The notes below the pieces were generated by a model. The model had not been told where the DNA came from and searched no databases. It was given only the letters and a program-made list of their open reading frames with translations. Of a stretch of DNA of 64,000 nt, positions 27,237 to 41,078 are shown piece after piece. The stretch is from positions 1 through 64,000 of the forward strand of contig JADFDU010000052.1 in NCBI GenBank assembly GCA_018262775.1, read 5' to 3'. Within the stretch, counting starts at the first letter, position 1; every line of letters starts with the position of its first letter. The position numbers and the translations under genes were made by a program. This stretch comes from Rhodocyclaceae bacterium (lineage in GTDB: Bacteria > Pseudomonadota > Gammaproteobacteria > Burkholderiales > Rhodocyclaceae).

Positions 27237-29300
27237 TTAGGCTAATTGCAGGGCGACCAGGATCAGGTCGATCGCCTTGATGCCGATGAAGGGGACGATC
27301 AGGCCGCCAACGCCGTAGATCGCCAGGTTGCGGCGCAGGATGGCGGCGGCGCCGAGCGCCCGGTAAGGGATGCCCTTCAGCGCCAGCGGAATCAGGGCGA
27401 CGATGATGAGGGCGTTGAAGATCACCGCCGACAGGATGGCCGAGGACGGCGTTGCCAGTCCCATGACATTGAGAGTGTTGAGGGCCGGATAGGTCGTGGC
27501 GAAGGCCGCCGGGATGATGGCGAAGTACTTGGCCACGTCGTTGGCGATGGAGAAGGTCGTCAGCGACCCGCGGGTCATCAGCATTTGTTTACCGGTCTCC
27601 ACCACCTCGATCAGCTTCGTCGGGTTGGAATCGAGGTCGACCATGTTGCCGGCTTCCTTGGCCGCTTGCGTGCCGGTATTCATGGCCACGGCGACATCGG
27701 CCTGGGCCAGTGCCGGCGCGTCGTTGGTGCCGTCGCCCGTCATCGCCACCAGTCGCCCCGCCGCCTGGTACTCCCGGATCAGTTTGAGCTTGGCCTCGGG
27801 AGTGGCTTCGGCGAGGAAGTCATCCACGCCCGCCTCGGCGGCGATGGCCGCCGCCGTGAGCCGGTTGTCGCCGGTGATCATCACGGTCTTGATGCCCATG
27901 CGGCGCAGCTCGGCGAAGCGTTCCTTGATGCCGCCCTTGACGATGTCCTTGAGCTCGATGGCACCCAGCACCCGGCTGCCCTCGGCCACCACCAGCGGAG
28001 TGGAGCCGCGGCGCGACATGTCCTCGACCGCGCTGCGCACTGCGGACGGCCAGCTGCCGCCCAGGGATTCGACATGGATGCGGATGGCGTCGGCGGCACC
28101 CTTGCGGATGGAGCGTCCTTGCCAGTCGATGCCGCTCATGCGGGTGTGGGCCGTGAAGTGCACGAAGGTGGCGCCCTCGGCATGGATGTCACGGCCGCGC
28201 TGCTGCAGTTTCTCCTTGGACAGGGTGACGATGGAGCGCCCCTCGGGGGTCTCGTCGGCGAGCGAGGCGAGCAGGGCCGCCTCTGCCAAGTCGTGCTCGG
28301 CGATGCCCGGGGCCGATGCGAAGTTCGTCGCCTGGCGGTTGCCGAGGGTAATGGTGCCGGTCTTGTCCAGCAGCAGGACATCGACGTCGCCGGCGGCTTC
28401 CACGGCGCGGCCGGAGGTGGCGATGACATTCTTCTCCATCATGCGCCCCATGCCGGCGATGCCGATCGCCGAGAGCAGGCCGCCGATGGTGGTGGGGATC
28501 AGGCAGACCAGCAACGCCACCAGTACGGTGACGGTAACGACCGTGCCGGCCTTGGCCGCCTCCACAGAGTAGGTCGAGAACGGCAGCAGGGTTGCGGTGG
28601 CGAGCAGGAAGATGAGGGTGAGTGCCACCAGCAGGATGGTCAACGCGATCTCGTTGGGTGTCTTCTGGCGCTTGGCGGCTTCCACCATGCCAATCATGCG
28701 GTCGAGGAAGGTTTCGCCCGGATTGGCCGTGACGCGCACAATCAGCCAGTCGGAAAGAACGCGAGTGCCGCCGGTGACGGCGCAAAAGTCGCCGCCTGCC
28801 TCCCGAATGACCGGCGCCGATTCGCCGGTGATGGCCGATTCGTCCACCGAGGCGACGCCCTCGATGGCCTCGCCGTCGGCAGGGATCACTTTGCCGGCCT
28901 GGATCATGACGACATCGCCGCGGCGCAAGTCTTCCGAGGGCACCGTGTGCCATTGCGCGCCGAAGCGGGGTTCGTGCAGTTTCTTGGCCCACACGGTCTT
29001 GCGCAGGCCACGCAGGGCGTCGGCTTGGGCCTTGCCGCGGCCTTCTGCCATCGCCTCGGCGAAATTGGCGAAGAGCACCGTAAACCACAGCCAAAGGGAA
29101 ATCGCGAGGATGAAGCCGCTCGGCGCCTCGCCCTGCCCCAGCAGGGCTTGCACGAACAGGCCGGAGGTAAGCAGGCTGCCGAGCCAGACGACGAACATCA
29201 CCGGGTTCTTCGTCTGGTAGCGTGGCGAGAGGCGCTTGCATGACTCCCAGGCCGCCTGCCGCATGATGGCGGCGTCCAGCAGGGTTTGCGTTTTGTGCAT
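27237..29300 (-). CDS. kdpB: KdpB, potassium-transporting P-type ATPase
   Basis: 687 residues, the usual KdpB length. It has the P-type core: actuator SAITGES (155-161), phosphorylated Asp312 in [12 protein letters not shown], and the hinge [17 protein letters not shown], together with the KdpB-type membrane segment [15 protein letters not shown]. It hydrolyses ATP to drive K+ uptake through KdpA. It is preceded by kdpA with a 10-base gap. Confidence 0.97.
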   Translation of the reverse strand: MHKTQTLLDAAIMRQAAWESCKRLSPRYQTKNPVMFVVWLGSLLTSGLFVQALLGQGEAPSGFILAISLWLWFTVLFANFAEAMAEGRGKAQADALRGLRKTVWAKKLHEPRFGAQWHTVPSEDLRRGDVVMIQAGKVIPADGEAIEGVASVDESAITGESAPVIREAGGDFCAVTGGTRVLSDWLIVRVTANPGETFLDRMIGMVEAAKRQKTPNEIALTILLVALTLIFLLATATLLPFSTYSVEAAKAGTVVTVTVLVALLVCLIPTTIGGLLSAIGIAGMGRMMEKNVIATSGRAVEAAGDVDVLLLDKTGTITLGNRQATNFASAPGIAEHDLAEAALLASLADETPEGRSIVTLSKEKLQQRGRDIHAEGATFVHFTAHTRMSGIDWQGRSIRKGAADAIRIHVESLGGSWPSAVRSAVEDMSRRGSTPLVVAEGSRVLGAIELKDIVKGGIKERFAELRRMGIKTVMITGDNRLTAAAIAAEAGVDDFLAEATPEAKLKLIREYQAAGRLVAMTGDGTNDAPALAQADVAVAMNTGTQAAKEAGNMVDLDSNPTKLIEVVETGKQMLMTRGSLTTFSIANDVAKYFAIIPAAFATTYPALNTLNVMGLATPSSAILSAVIFNALIIVALIPLALKGIPYRALGAAAILRRNLAIYGVGGLIVPFIGIKAIDLILVALQLA

Positions 29301-29310
29301 ATGTATCTCC

Positions 29311-31113
29311 TTACTTGGCCAACTGCAGGTGCTCGACGACGGGGCCGAGCGCCAGTGCGGGCAGGAAGGTGAGGGCGCCGACGACGATCACCGTGCCGAT
29401 CAGCAACACCACGAAGAGCGGCGTGTGGGTGGGCAGGGTGCCGGCTGAGGGCGGGACCGACTTCTTCGCCGCCAGCGAACCGGCGATGGCGAGTACGGGC
29501 AGTATCAGCCAGTAGCGGGCAAACAGCATGGCAAACCCCAGCATGGTGTTGTAGAAGGGGGTGTTGGCCGACAGCCCGGCGAAGGCGCTGCCGTTGTTGT
29601 TGCCCGCGGAGGAGAAGGCGTAGAGAATTTCCGAGAAGCCGTGGGCGCCTGGGTTGGCAATGCCTGCCCTGCCCGGTTCCACCGCCACCGCGATGGCCGT
29701 ACCGACGAGCACCACCAGCGGCGGTACCAGGATGGCCACCGAGGCCATCTTGATTTCGAAAGCCTCGATCTTCTTGCCCAGGTACTCCGGCGTACGGCCG
29801 ACCATGAGGCCGGCGACGAAGACGCCGATGAGGGCGAAGACGATCATGCCGTAGAGGCCGGAGCCGACGCCGCCGAAGATGACTTCGCCGAGTTGCATCA
29901 GCCACATGGGCACCAGCCCGCCCAGCGGCGTGAAGGAGTCGTGCATGGCGTTGACTGAGCCGTTGGAGGCGGCGGTGGTGGCGGTGGCCCAGAGAGCGGA
30001 GTTGACCACGCCGAAGCGCGTTTCCTTGCCTTCCATGTTGCCGCCCGCCTGTAGCGCGGAGGCGCGGGTATCGAGCCCCAGGCGCTCGAACAGCGGATTG
30101 CCTGCCTGCTCGGCGCCGGCGCACAGCGCCAGCAGTCCCACGAAGATGATGGTCATGGCGGCGAGGATGGCCGCGCCCTGGCGCATGCCGCCGACGAAAC
30201 GGCCGAAGGTGACGCATAAGGCCGCCCCGATCAGCAGGAGGGACAGCATCTCCAGGAAATTGGAAAGCGGCGTCGGATTTTCCAGCGGATGGGAGGAGTT
30301 GACGTTGAAGAAGCCGCCGCCATTGGTGCCGAGCTGCTTGATCGCCACCTGCGAGGCGGCCGGGCCGATGGCGATCGTCTGCTCCTGCGCCGTCAGTTTT
30401 TCCATGACCGGCTGGCCATTTTCGTCCTTCAGCGGCTGGCTGTCGGCGCCGAGCTTGGGTTGCTCGTAGTCGATGGACTGCACCAGTTCCGCCTTGGCGT
30501 AGGGCGAGAAGCTCTGCACCACGCCTTGGCTGACCAACGCCAGGGCCAGCGCCAACGAGAGGGGCAGGAGGATGTAGAGCGTGGAACGCACGAGATCCAC
30601 CCAGACATTGCCGATGCCGCCGGCTTCCTTGCGCACGAAGCCGCGCATGACCGCCACCAGCACGGCCATGCCCGAGGCGGCGGAGACGAAGTTCTGCACC
30701 GCCAGGCCCAGCATCTGGGTGAGGTAGCTCATGGTCGTCTCACCGCCGTAGCCCTGCCAGTTGGTATTGGTGGCGAAGCTGGCGGCGGTGTTGAAGGCCG
30801 AGTCCGGCGTGGTGTTGGCGAGGCTCTCGGGGTTGAAGGGTAGCCAAAGCTGAGTCCGTTGCAGCAGGTACACGGTGAGAAAGCCGAGCAGGTTGAAGAC
30901 CAGCATGGCGATGGCGTAGCGCGTCCAGTGCATATCCTGATCCGGATCGATTCCGCAAATGCGATAAAGGCCGCGCTCGGCCGGCTGCAGCCAGCGCACG
31001 AAGATGGGCAACTCGCCGCGATGGATGCGAGCCATGTATAGCCCAAGCGGCCAGGCGAGTAGTAGCAGGACGGCCAGATAAAAGCCGAGTTGGAGAAAAC
31101 CGTTGGCGGTCAT
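29311..31113 (-). CDS. kdpA: KdpA, potassium channel-like subunit
   Basis: 600 residues from the ATG at 31113 ([16 protein letters not shown]), whose first bases overlap the kdpF stop. About ten membrane helices; the four pore-loop repeats include [54 protein letters not shown] and [11 protein letters not shown], the SKT-superfamily selectivity filter segments. It forms the high-affinity K+ entry path of KdpFABC. Confidence 0.97.
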   Translation of the reverse strand: MTANGFLQLGFYLAVLLLLAWPLGLYMARIHRGELPIFVRWLQPAERGLYRICGIDPDQDMHWTRYAIAMLVFNLLGFLTVYLLQRTQLWLPFNPESLANTTPDSAFNTAASFATNTNWQGYGGETTMSYLTQMLGLAVQNFVSAASGMAVLVAVMRGFVRKEAGGIGNVWVDLVRSTLYILLPLSLALALALVSQGVVQSFSPYAKAELVQSIDYEQPKLGADSQPLKDENGQPVMEKLTAQEQTIAIGPAASQVAIKQLGTNGGGFFNVNSSHPLENPTPLSNFLEMLSLLLIGAALCVTFGRFVGGMRQGAAILAAMTIIFVGLLALCAGAEQAGNPLFERLGLDTRASALQAGGNMEGKETRFGVVNSALWATATTAASNGSVNAMHDSFTPLGGLVPMWLMQLGEVIFGGVGSGLYGMIVFALIGVFVAGLMVGRTPEYLGKKIEAFEIKMASVAILVPPLVVLVGTAIAVAVEPGRAGIANPGAHGFSEILYAFSSAGNNNGSAFAGLSANTPFYNTMLGFAMLFARYWLILPVLAIAGSLAAKKSVPPSAGTLPTHTPLFVVLLIGTVIVVGALTFLPALALGPVVEHLQLAK

Positions 31114-31202
31114 GAGAAGTCCTCCGGAAAGAACAGGACGGCAACCAGATAGCCGAAGACACCCACTACAAGGATGAGCGAGACGAGATAGAGCGGATCC
31201 AT
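31110..31202 (-). CDS. kdpF: KdpF small subunit
   Basis: 30 residues: MDPLYLVSLILVVGVFGYLV followed by [11 protein letters not shown] single membrane helix, with the size and position of KdpF, which stabilises the KdpABC complex. It overlaps kdpA by 4 bases (ATGA), and its start shares one base with the stop of the preceding tiny ORF. Confidence 0.88.
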   Translation of the reverse strand: MDPLYLVSLILVVGVFGYLVAVLFFPEDFS

Positions 31203-31291
31203 CAGCGCCTCCGCAACTTCTCGAAGAGGTGGATGAGGGCGGCCGTTGCGGCGAAGAAGCCGGCTGCCAGTGCAATATAGAGCAGGTCCAT
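31202..31291 (-). CDS. 29-residue membrane peptide at the head of the kdp operon
   Basis: Reads MDLLYIALAAGFFAATAALI then HLFEKLRRR: one membrane helix with a basic cytoplasmic end. An AAGGATAG site precedes the ATG at 31291, and the stop is fused to the kdpF start (TGATG), a sign of translational coupling. It is too short to be found by usual gene callers. Both peptides begin MD-x-LY, so it may be a KdpF duplicate or a second accessory subunit. Function unproven. Confidence 0.65.
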   Translation of the reverse strand: MDLLYIALAAGFFAATAALIHLFEKLRRR

Positions 31292-31341
31292 GGCGCTATC
31301 CTTCAGTGGCTTATGACAGAACAGACTCTACACAGGGCGGG

Positions 31342-31390
31342 GTCAAGATGCGGTTAAGAATGCAGGCAGCAGCATCAAGAAAACGTTAAG
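31342..31390 (+). promoter_or_regulatory. Two tandem OmpR-family-like direct-repeat boxes between kdp and a Nudix gene
   Basis: GTCAAG-N5-GTTAAG at 31342-31358 and ATCAAG-N5-GTTAAG at 31374-31390. Both have the 11-bp period of the PmrA-type boxes at 852 and 3038 but with one weaker half-site each. They lie in the 132-bp divergent promoter region, so they could serve the kdp operon or the Nudix-mnmA operon. Confidence 0.4.
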
Positions 31391-31423
31391 AAGGCGCCAT
31401 TTCGACCCAGTGAAGGGATTAAA

Positions 31424-31891
31424 ATGCTCCACCTTATGGACCGTATCTGGAAACCCAACGTCACTGTCGCTGCTGTCATCGAGCGGGATGGCCGCTTTCT
31501 GCTCGTCGAAGAGGAAACGGACGACGGCATCCGCTTCAACCAGCCGGCGGGGCATCTCGATGAGGGCGAGTCGCTTGTCGACGCGGTGGCGCGCGAGGCG
31601 CTGGAGGAGACGGCGCACCGCTTCATGCCGGAATACCTGATCGGCATCTATCAGTGGCGCCGGCCGGACGGGCAGGCGACTTACATGCGCTTCGCCTTCG
31701 GCGGCCGTCTGCTGGGGGTGGAAGCGGAGCGGGCGCTGGATCACGGCATCCTGCGCGCCCTGTGGCTGACGCCGGAGGAGATCGCTGTCGAACACGCCCG
31801 CCATCGCAGCCCGCTGGTGATGCAATGCGTGCGCGACTATCTGGCCGGCCGCCGCTTCAGCCTCGACCTGATCACACACTACGAAAAATGA
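31424..31891 (+). CDS. Nudix hydrolase, NudJ-like
   Basis: 155 residues from the ATG at 31424, 6 bases after GAAGGG; a second ATG at 31436 ([11 protein letters not shown]) matches the NudJ start better and could be the true one. Nudix box: G-H-L-D-E-G-E, seven residues, then [11 protein letters not shown]. The [15 protein letters not shown] start and [13 protein letters not shown] are typical of NudJ, a thiamine-pyrophosphate and nucleoside-diphosphate phosphatase. Coupling to mnmA by a 4-base overlap is common in proteobacteria. Confidence 0.85.
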   Translation: MLHLMDRIWKPNVTVAAVIERDGRFLLVEEETDDGIRFNQPAGHLDEGESLVDAVAREALEETAHRFMPEYLIGIYQWRRPDGQATYMRFAFGGRLLGVEAERALDHGILRALWLTPEEIAVEHARHRSPLVMQCVRDYLAGRRFSLDLITHYEK

Positions 31892-32979
31892 ACCCGGGCA
31901 CTGTCGTCGTCGGCATGTCGGGCGGGGTGGACTCCTCCGTCGCGGCGATGCTTTTGAAACAGCAGGGCTGGAAGGTCGTCGGCCTCTTCATGAAGAACTG
32001 GGAAGACGATGACGACGCGGAATACTGTTCCTCGCGCCAGGACCTGATCGACGTCGCCGCAGTGTGCGACCTCCTCGGCATCGATCTGGAGGTGGTGAAT
32101 TTCTCCGTCGAGTACAAGGAACGGGTCTTCAGCGAATTCCTGCGCGAGTACCGCGCCGGCCGCACGCCCAACCCCGACGTTCTGTGCAACGCCGAGATCA
32201 AGTTCAAGGCCTTCCTCGACCATGCCCTGACGCTCGGCGCCGAGAAGATCGCCACCGGCCACTATGCCCAGGTGCGCGAGGTGACGACCGAGATGGGCAG
32301 CGAGTTCCAGCTTCTGAAGGCCGAGGACGGCACCAAGGACCAGAGCTATTTCCTCTATCGACTCAACCAGGCGCAGTTGTCGAAGACGCTGTTTCCACTC
32401 GGCCAGACGTACAAGCGCGAGGTGCGCAAGCTGGCCGAGCAGGCCGGCCTGCCGAACTTCGCCAAGAAGGATTCGACCGGCATCTGCTTCATCGGCGAGC
32501 GGCCCTTCAAGGAATTCCTCGAACGCTACATCCCGCGTCAGCCCGGCGAAATCCGCACGCTCGACGGCGACAAAGCGGTGGGCGAGCACCACGGCCTGAT
32601 GTACCACACCCTCGGCCAGCGCAAGGGCCTGGGGATCGGGGGGCAGAAGGAAGGCGATGCCGACGCCTGGTACGTGGCGGGCAAGAACCTGGAAAGCAAT
32701 GTCCTCTATGTCGTGCAGGGCCACGACCATCCCGCGCTGCTTGCGGATCGTTTGAAAGCCATCGATCTGTCCTGGGTGAGCGGTAGATTGCCGCACACGC
32801 ATTGGGTGTATACGGCGAAGACGCGCTACCGTCAGGCGGATGCGCCGTGCGAGGTGGAGAAGGTGAGTGCGGAACGCTGCGAAGTGATCTTCGCCCAGCC
32901 GCAATGGGCGGTGACGCCGGGGCAGAGCATGGTGCTCTACGACTCGAAGGTGTGCCTCGGCGGCGGCATCATCGAATAG
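31888..32979 (+). CDS. mnmA: tRNA-specific 2-thiouridylase MnmA
   Basis: 363 residues from the ATG at 31888, inside the Nudix stop. It has the PP-loop [17 protein letters not shown], the catalytic Cys pair in [12 protein letters not shown] and STGICFIGE, and [17 protein letters not shown]. It makes the 2-thio group of s2U34 in tRNA-Lys, Glu and Gln, taking sulfur from IscS via the Tus chain. Full length. Confidence 0.97.
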   Translation: MNPGTVVVGMSGGVDSSVAAMLLKQQGWKVVGLFMKNWEDDDDAEYCSSRQDLIDVAAVCDLLGIDLEVVNFSVEYKERVFSEFLREYRAGRTPNPDVLCNAEIKFKAFLDHALTLGAEKIATGHYAQVREVTTEMGSEFQLLKAEDGTKDQSYFLYRLNQAQLSKTLFPLGQTYKREVRKLAEQAGLPNFAKKDSTGICFIGERPFKEFLERYIPRQPGEIRTLDGDKAVGEHHGLMYHTLGQRKGLGIGGQKEGDADAWYVAGKNLESNVLYVVQGHDHPALLADRLKAIDLSWVSGRLPHTHWVYTAKTRYRQADAPCEVEKVSAERCEVIFAQPQWAVTPGQSMVLYDSKVCLGGGIIE

Positions 32980-32982
32980 TCG

Positions 32983-33023
32983 CCGTCCTGCGCGGACTGA
33001 TTTTTGTCAGCCCTGCGGGACGG
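32983..33023. terminator. Imperfect bidirectional hairpin between convergent mnmA and GST genes
   Basis: CCGTCC pairs with GGACGG across a core containing CTGA-TTTTTG-TCAG. It is the only structure in the 27-bp gap and reaches into the end of the GST gene. There is no long T-run, so strength is uncertain. Confidence 0.35.
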
Positions 33024-33615
33024 TTTCGGCGAACGACGGCCGCGTCATCAGCTCGCTGTAGAGGCGCGCCAGGTTGGGATACGTCTCGCGCCAGGCAATG
33101 TCGGACAAGCGGAAATCCAGATAACCCAGCATGACGCCGAGGGCGATGTCGGCCAGCGAGAAGGCATTGCCGCTACACCAGGCCTGATCGCCCAGTTCCT
33201 CCGCCATCATTGCCAGCGTGCGGTCGATTTTTCCCCGCTGGCGGGCGATCGACGTGGCGCTTTGTTCCACCTTGGAGCGCTTGGCCTCGAGGAAAGCCGC
33301 CACGGCGGCGTCGAGCACGCCGTCGGCGAGCGCCTCCCAGCGCTTGACGCGAATGCGCTCGCGGCCGGAGGTCGGCAGCAGGCGGTTGTTGGGCGTGACG
33401 CTGTCCAGGTATTCGGCGATGACGCGGGAGTCGAAGAGCGTGCTCTCGTCGTCGAGCACCAGCACCGGCACCTTGCCGAGCGGATTCAGCTTCGGCACGC
33501 CGCTGTCTTCGCTCCAGGGATTGTCGAGCACGAGGTCGTAGTCGATCTTCTTTTCCGCAAGGACGATGCGTGCCTTGCGTGCATACGGGCTTGTCGGGGA
33601 GGCGATGAGTTTCAT
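33007..33615 (-). CDS. Glutathione S-transferase family protein
   Basis: 202 residues from the ATG at 33615 (MKLIASPTSPYARKARIVL). The N-terminal thioredoxin-like half has SPTSPYARKARI, KVPVLVLDDESTLFDSRVIAEYLD (glutathione-binding SRVI), and the C-terminal helical half has ALGVMLGYLDFRL. The group is close to YibF-like GSTs. A Ser or Tyr at the SPYARK position may activate glutathione. The ribosome site is weak. Substrate unknown. Confidence 0.88.
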   Translation of the reverse strand: MKLIASPTSPYARKARIVLAEKKIDYDLVLDNPWSEDSGVPKLNPLGKVPVLVLDDESTLFDSRVIAEYLDSVTPNNRLLPTSGRERIRVKRWEALADGVLDAAVAAFLEAKRSKVEQSATSIARQRGKIDRTLAMMAEELGDQAWCSGNAFSLADIALGVMLGYLDFRLSDIAWRETYPNLARLYSELMTRPSFAETVPQG

Positions 33616-33716
33616 TTTGAGCCGCTGTTTTGAAAGCGCCGCGATTATATCATCGCGGCCTGTCGTGACTGCGACGTATGTCATGGTGCGGCAGGCGGCC
33701 GTTTGCGCCATGATAA

Positions 33717-35431
<1,715 letters not shown>

Positions 35432-35480
35432 GGGCTGGGGGACCCAGTCCGAAGAAGTACTCCTGGGGTGCGCCTAAAAA

Positions 35481-35553
35481 CGTCATCCCCGCGACAGCGG
35501 GGATCCATGAGTGAGCGAAGGCTTCTGGATTCCCGCTTCCGCGGGAATGACGG
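35481..35553. repeat. Double palindromic intergenic repeat (GTCATYCCCGCG family)
   Basis: CGTCATCCCCGCGACAGCGGGGATCCA and TGGATTCCCGCTTCCGCGGGAATGACG are arranged head to head; each is a hairpin, and the two arms can also pair with one another. This is the widespread dispersed repeat built on ATTCCCGC/GCGGGAAT. Placed between convergent genes (DUF2322 and secF), it probably also ends transcription. Confidence 0.75.
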
Positions 35554-35555
35554 GC

Positions 35556-36485
35556 TCAGACGACGGCTTCTTCCTTGGGCTTCTGCGGCTTGATGAACTG
35601 TTCGCGCGAGACGCCGAGCCACATCACCAGCGGGCTGGCGACCAGCACCGAGGAGTAGATGCCGAAGAGGATGCCGATGGTCAGCGCCAGGGCAAAGTAG
35701 TGCAGCACTTCACCGCCGAAGATCAGCATCGACAGCACGGCTAGCTGCGTGCTGCCGTGGGTGATGATGGTGCGGCTGATGGTCCGCGTGATGGCGTTGT
35801 CGATGACCTGCGGGATCGTTGCCTTGCGCATCTTGCGGATGTTCTCCCGCACCCGGTCAAACACCACCACCGACTCGTTCACCGAGTAGCCCAGCACTGC
35901 CAGCACCGCGGCCAGCACCGGCAGCGAGAATTCCCACTGGAAGAAGGCGAAGAAGCCGAGGATGATCACCACGTCGTGCAGGTTGGCGATGATGGCGGAG
36001 ACGGCGAAGCGCCACTCGAAGCGCATGGCCAGATAGATGATGATGCCGACCACCACCAGCAGCAGGGCAATGGCACCGTTTTCCGCCAGTTCCTTGCCGA
36101 CCTGCGGGCCGACGAACTCCACGCGCTTGAGCGCCACCCCGGCTTCAGCCTGCTGCAGCACCCCCATGACGCTACTACCCAGCGCGGAGGAATCCTGCCC
36201 CGGCTTGAGCGGCATGCGAATCAGCACATCGCGGCTGCTGCCGAAGTTGACCACCTGGGTGTCGGTGAAACCGGCCTTGGACAGGGTGTCGCGGATCTGC
36301 TGCGTGTCGGCGGCCTGTGGATAACTCATCTCGATCAGCGTACCGCCGGTAAATTCGACGCTGTAGTTCAGCCCTCTCGTGGCAAGGAAGACCACGGCGG
36401 CGATGAAGGTGATCAGCGAGATGACGTTGAACACCAGCGCATGGCGCATGAAGGGGATGTCTTTTTTGATCTTGAAGAATTCCAT
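35556..36485 (-). CDS. secF: Protein translocase subunit SecF
   Basis: 309 residues, six membrane helices, with the large periplasmic domain after the first. It has GLNYSVEFTGGTLIEM (the FTGG loop), VGPQVGKELAENGAIALLLV, and the RND-type YSVNESVVVFDRVREN. It forms the SecDF complex that uses the proton motive force to pull proteins through SecYEG. Co-transcribed with secD, 11 bases upstream. Confidence 0.97.
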   Translation of the reverse strand: MEFFKIKKDIPFMRHALVFNVISLITFIAAVVFLATRGLNYSVEFTGGTLIEMSYPQAADTQQIRDTLSKAGFTDTQVVNFGSSRDVLIRMPLKPGQDSSALGSSVMGVLQQAEAGVALKRVEFVGPQVGKELAENGAIALLLVVVGIIIYLAMRFEWRFAVSAIIANLHDVVIILGFFAFFQWEFSLPVLAAVLAVLGYSVNESVVVFDRVRENIRKMRKATIPQVIDNAITRTISRTIITHGSTQLAVLSMLIFGGEVLHYFALALTIGILFGIYSSVLVASPLVMWLGVSREQFIKPQKPKEEAVV

Positions 36486-36496
36486 GACTTATTCCT

Positions 36497-38359
36497 TCAC
36501 TTCCATGCCACGTTGCCGATCGACAGCTTGGCCAGCTTGCGCCGGCCGCCGTAGATAAGATTGACGATGCCGCGTGAGACCACCACGGCGCTGAACATCG
36601 AGGTGAGGATGCCCAGGCAGTGCACCACAGCGAAGCCGCGCACCGGGCCGGAGCCGAAGATGAGCAGTGCCAGGCCGGCGATGAGCGATGTCACGTTCGA
36701 GTCGAGAATGGTGCCGAAGGCACGCTCGTAGCCGGCAGTGATGGCCGCCTGCGGCGTGACACCGTTGCGCAGCTCTTCGCGGATGCGCTCGTTGATGAGG
36801 ACGTTGGCGTCGATGGCCATGCCGAGGGTGAGCGCGATAGCGGCGATGCCCGGCAGCGTCAGCGTTGCCTGCAGCATCGACAGCAGGGCGATCAGCAGCA
36901 GCAGGTTGGTGGACAGCGCCACCACCGAAATCAGACCGAAGACCAGATAGTAGACGCCCATGAATACGGCGATGGCGCTGAAACCGTAGAGCGTCGAGTC
37001 GAAGCCGCGCTTGATGTTCTCGGCGCCGAGACTCGGGCCTATGGTGCGCTCTTCGATGATCTCCATCGGCGCGGCAAGACTGCCTGCACGTAGCAGCAGC
37101 GCCACGTCGGCCGCTTCGGTGGTGCTCATGCGCCCGGAAATCTGCACGCGGCCGCCGCCGATCTCGGTGCGGATCACCGGCGCGGTGATGACCTCGCCCT
37201 TGCCCTTTTCGATGAGCAGGATGGCCATGCGCTTGCCGACGTTTTCCCGCGTGATGTCCTTGAAGATGCGTGCGCCGGCCGAGTCGAGCGTGAGGTGCAC
37301 CGCCGCTTCGTGGGTCTGGTTGTCGAAGCCGGGCTGGGCGTCGGTGAGGCGGTCGCCGGTGAGGACGACCTGCTTTTTCACGAGCAGCGGCACGCCGCTG
37401 CGCTCGACGTAATATTCCGTGCCGACCGGGGGCCGGCCCTTGGCGGCCTCGTCCATGACTGCCGGGTTCTGGCTGTTTTCATCGTCCACCATGCGCACTT
37501 CCAGAGTGGCGGTGCGGCCGAGGATGTCCTTCGCCTTGGCTGTGTCCTGCACGCCGGGCAGTTGCACGACGATGCGGTCGGCGCCCTGCTGCTGGATCAC
37601 CGGTTCGGCCACGCCGAGTTCGTTGATGCGGTTGTGCAGCGTGGTGATGTTTTGCTTGATGGCGAATTCCTGGATGCGTTTCTGCGCTTCCGGCTTGAGC
37701 GTGGCGGTCAGCTTGAAGTCGGCGCCGTCCTGGGCTTCCGTCAGCAGCAGGTCCGGCTGGCCGGCCTCGATGGCAGCGTGCCCCTTGTTACGCGCTTCGG
37801 CATCGCGGAAGCGGATGGACAACAGGTCGCGCTCCCGTGTGATGCCGGCGTGGCGCACGTTCTTGTCGCGCAGCATGGAGCGCAAGTCGGCGGCAGTGGC
37901 ATCGAGCCGCTTGCTCAGCGCGCCCTTCATGTCGACCTGGAGGAGGAAATGCACGCCGCCGCGCAAGTCAAGGCCCAGGTACATCGGTAGGGCATGCAGC
38001 GAGGTGAGCCAGGCGGGCGAGCGGGACAGCAGGTTGAGCGCCACTACGTAGGAGGCGTTGTCGGGATCGGGATTGAGCGCCTTCTCGATGATGTCCTTGG
38101 CCTTGATCTGCGTTTCGGCGTCGCCGAAGCGGGCGCGCACGCTGTTCTGGTCGACGAACATGCCGTTGTGCGCGATGCCTGCCGCTTTCAGGGTCTCCTC
38201 GACGCGGCTGAACAGCTTCATGTCGACCTTGATTGCCGTCTTGATGCTGGAGACCTGCACCGCAGGCGCTTCGCCATAAAGATTGGGCAGGGTGTATAGC
38301 AGGCCGGCGATCATCGCGGCGGCGATGAGGAGGTACTTCCAGAGCGGGTAGCGGTTCAT
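36497..38359 (-). CDS. secD: Protein translocase subunit SecD
   Basis: 620 residues, six membrane helices and a large periplasmic domain. It has LGLDLRGGVHFLLQVD, VVQLPGVQDTAKAKDILGRTATLE and GPSLGAENIKRGFDSTLYG, then ALTLGMAIDANVLINERIREE in the fourth helix with the proton-path Asp. It is the partner of SecF. Confidence 0.97.
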   Translation of the reverse strand: MNRYPLWKYLLIAAAMIAGLLYTLPNLYGEAPAVQVSSIKTAIKVDMKLFSRVEETLKAAGIAHNGMFVDQNSVRARFGDAETQIKAKDIIEKALNPDPDNASYVVALNLLSRSPAWLTSLHALPMYLGLDLRGGVHFLLQVDMKGALSKRLDATAADLRSMLRDKNVRHAGITRERDLLSIRFRDAEARNKGHAAIEAGQPDLLLTEAQDGADFKLTATLKPEAQKRIQEFAIKQNITTLHNRINELGVAEPVIQQQGADRIVVQLPGVQDTAKAKDILGRTATLEVRMVDDENSQNPAVMDEAAKGRPPVGTEYYVERSGVPLLVKKQVVLTGDRLTDAQPGFDNQTHEAAVHLTLDSAGARIFKDITRENVGKRMAILLIEKGKGEVITAPVIRTEIGGGRVQISGRMSTTEAADVALLLRAGSLAAPMEIIEERTIGPSLGAENIKRGFDSTLYGFSAIAVFMGVYYLVFGLISVVALSTNLLLLIALLSMLQATLTLPGIAAIALTLGMAIDANVLINERIREELRNGVTPQAAITAGYERAFGTILDSNVTSLIAGLALLIFGSGPVRGFAVVHCLGILTSMFSAVVVSRGIVNLIYGGRRKLAKLSIGNVAWK

Positions 38360-38408
38360 GTCTCGTTGCGGAGCGGCATGACCGCCCCGGTGCGCAGCGT
38401 GAAAAGGT

Positions 38409-38753
38409 TCAGAGCGACTTCAGGGTGCCCTTGGGCAATACGGCGGTGACGGCGTTCCGCTGCACCGATATCTCGACGTTTTCCGCGATCTCGACACCGA
38501 TATAGGTTTCGCCCATCTTGGTGATGCGGCCGGCGATGCCGCCGTTGGTCAGCACCTCGTCGCCCTTCTGCATGGCTTCCACCATCGCCTTGTGCTCCTT
38601 GGAGCGTTTCATCTGCGGCCGGATCATGAGGAACCACAGGACGACGAACATCAGGAGGATGGGCAGCATGCCCATCAGGCCGCTGGTCGGATCGCCACCG
38701 GCTGCGGGCGCAGCTTGCGCCCAAGCATTGGAAATCAGCACGTTTGTCTCCAT
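38409..38753 (-). CDS. yajC: YajC, Sec accessory membrane protein
   Basis: 114 residues from the ATG at 38753. Short polar start, one membrane helix (LPILLMFVVLWFLMIRPQ), then KRSKEHKAMVEAMQKGDEVLTNGGIAG, the YajC core, ending AVLPKGTLKSL. It joins SecDF in the translocon. The ribosome site is weak (CTTTC), so expression may depend on coupling within the queA-tgt-yajC-secDF unit. Confidence 0.95.
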   Translation of the reverse strand: METNVLISNAWAQAAPAAGGDPTSGLMGMLPILLMFVVLWFLMIRPQMKRSKEHKAMVEAMQKGDEVLTNGGIAGRITKMGETYIGVEIAENVEISVQRNAVTAVLPKGTLKSL

Positions 38754-38803
38754 GAAAGAATTGAAAAACCGCGAAATTATAACAGCTTGGCCATTGAGCC
38801 CGC

Positions 38804-40938
<2,135 letters not shown>

Positions 40939-40947
<9 letters not shown>

Positions 40948-40968
40948 GGGCGCCGGATGCGGGATAAT
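40939..40968 (+). promoter_or_regulatory. Likely sigma-70 promoter for the tRNA-Leu region
   Basis: TTGATT (40939-40944), 18 bases, GATAAT (40963-40968). It faces the tRNA genes and is followed by a strong GGCCCGC/GCGGGCC hairpin (40982-41003) just before the tRNA-like copy. Confidence 0.5.
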
Positions 40969-41006
40969 GCCGGCTCTTCGCGGCCCGCCATTTTACGCGG
41001 GCCCAT

Positions 41007-41078
41007 GCCGGGATGGCGGAATTGGCAAAGGCAGTGACGGCCAGAGCTTAAATCCGGCGCCTTCAGTAGGACATCCCT
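41007..41078 (+). pseudogene. Degenerate tRNA-Leu-like copy
   Basis: The first 19 bases (GCCGGGATGGCGGAATTGG) are identical to the start of the true tRNA-Leu 72 bases downstream, including acceptor 5' strand and D-arm start. A CTTAAAT loop could give a UAA anticodon. The variable arm and the GGTTCGA T-arm are missing, and the would-be acceptor 3' strand TCCCTGC has a mismatch and no CCA. It looks like a partial tandem duplicate or a decayed tRNA-Leu(UAA). It should be transcribed together with the intact tRNA. Confidence 0.6.

Noticed and set aside
27246-29243. 665-codon open frame on the + strand opposite kdpB
   Set aside because: It mirrors a clear kdpB gene. Long antisense frames are common in G+C-rich coding DNA, the composition is His/Gly/Asp-biased and no family pattern is visible.
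29200-31423. c-di-AMP (ydaO) or other riboswitch before kdp
   Set aside because: The leader before the first kdp ORF is too short and shows no matching conserved motifs.
35481-35553. CRISPR-like repeats in the window
   Set aside because: The only close repeats are two inverted GCGGGAAT-type hairpins. There are no regularly spaced direct repeats or cas genes anywhere.
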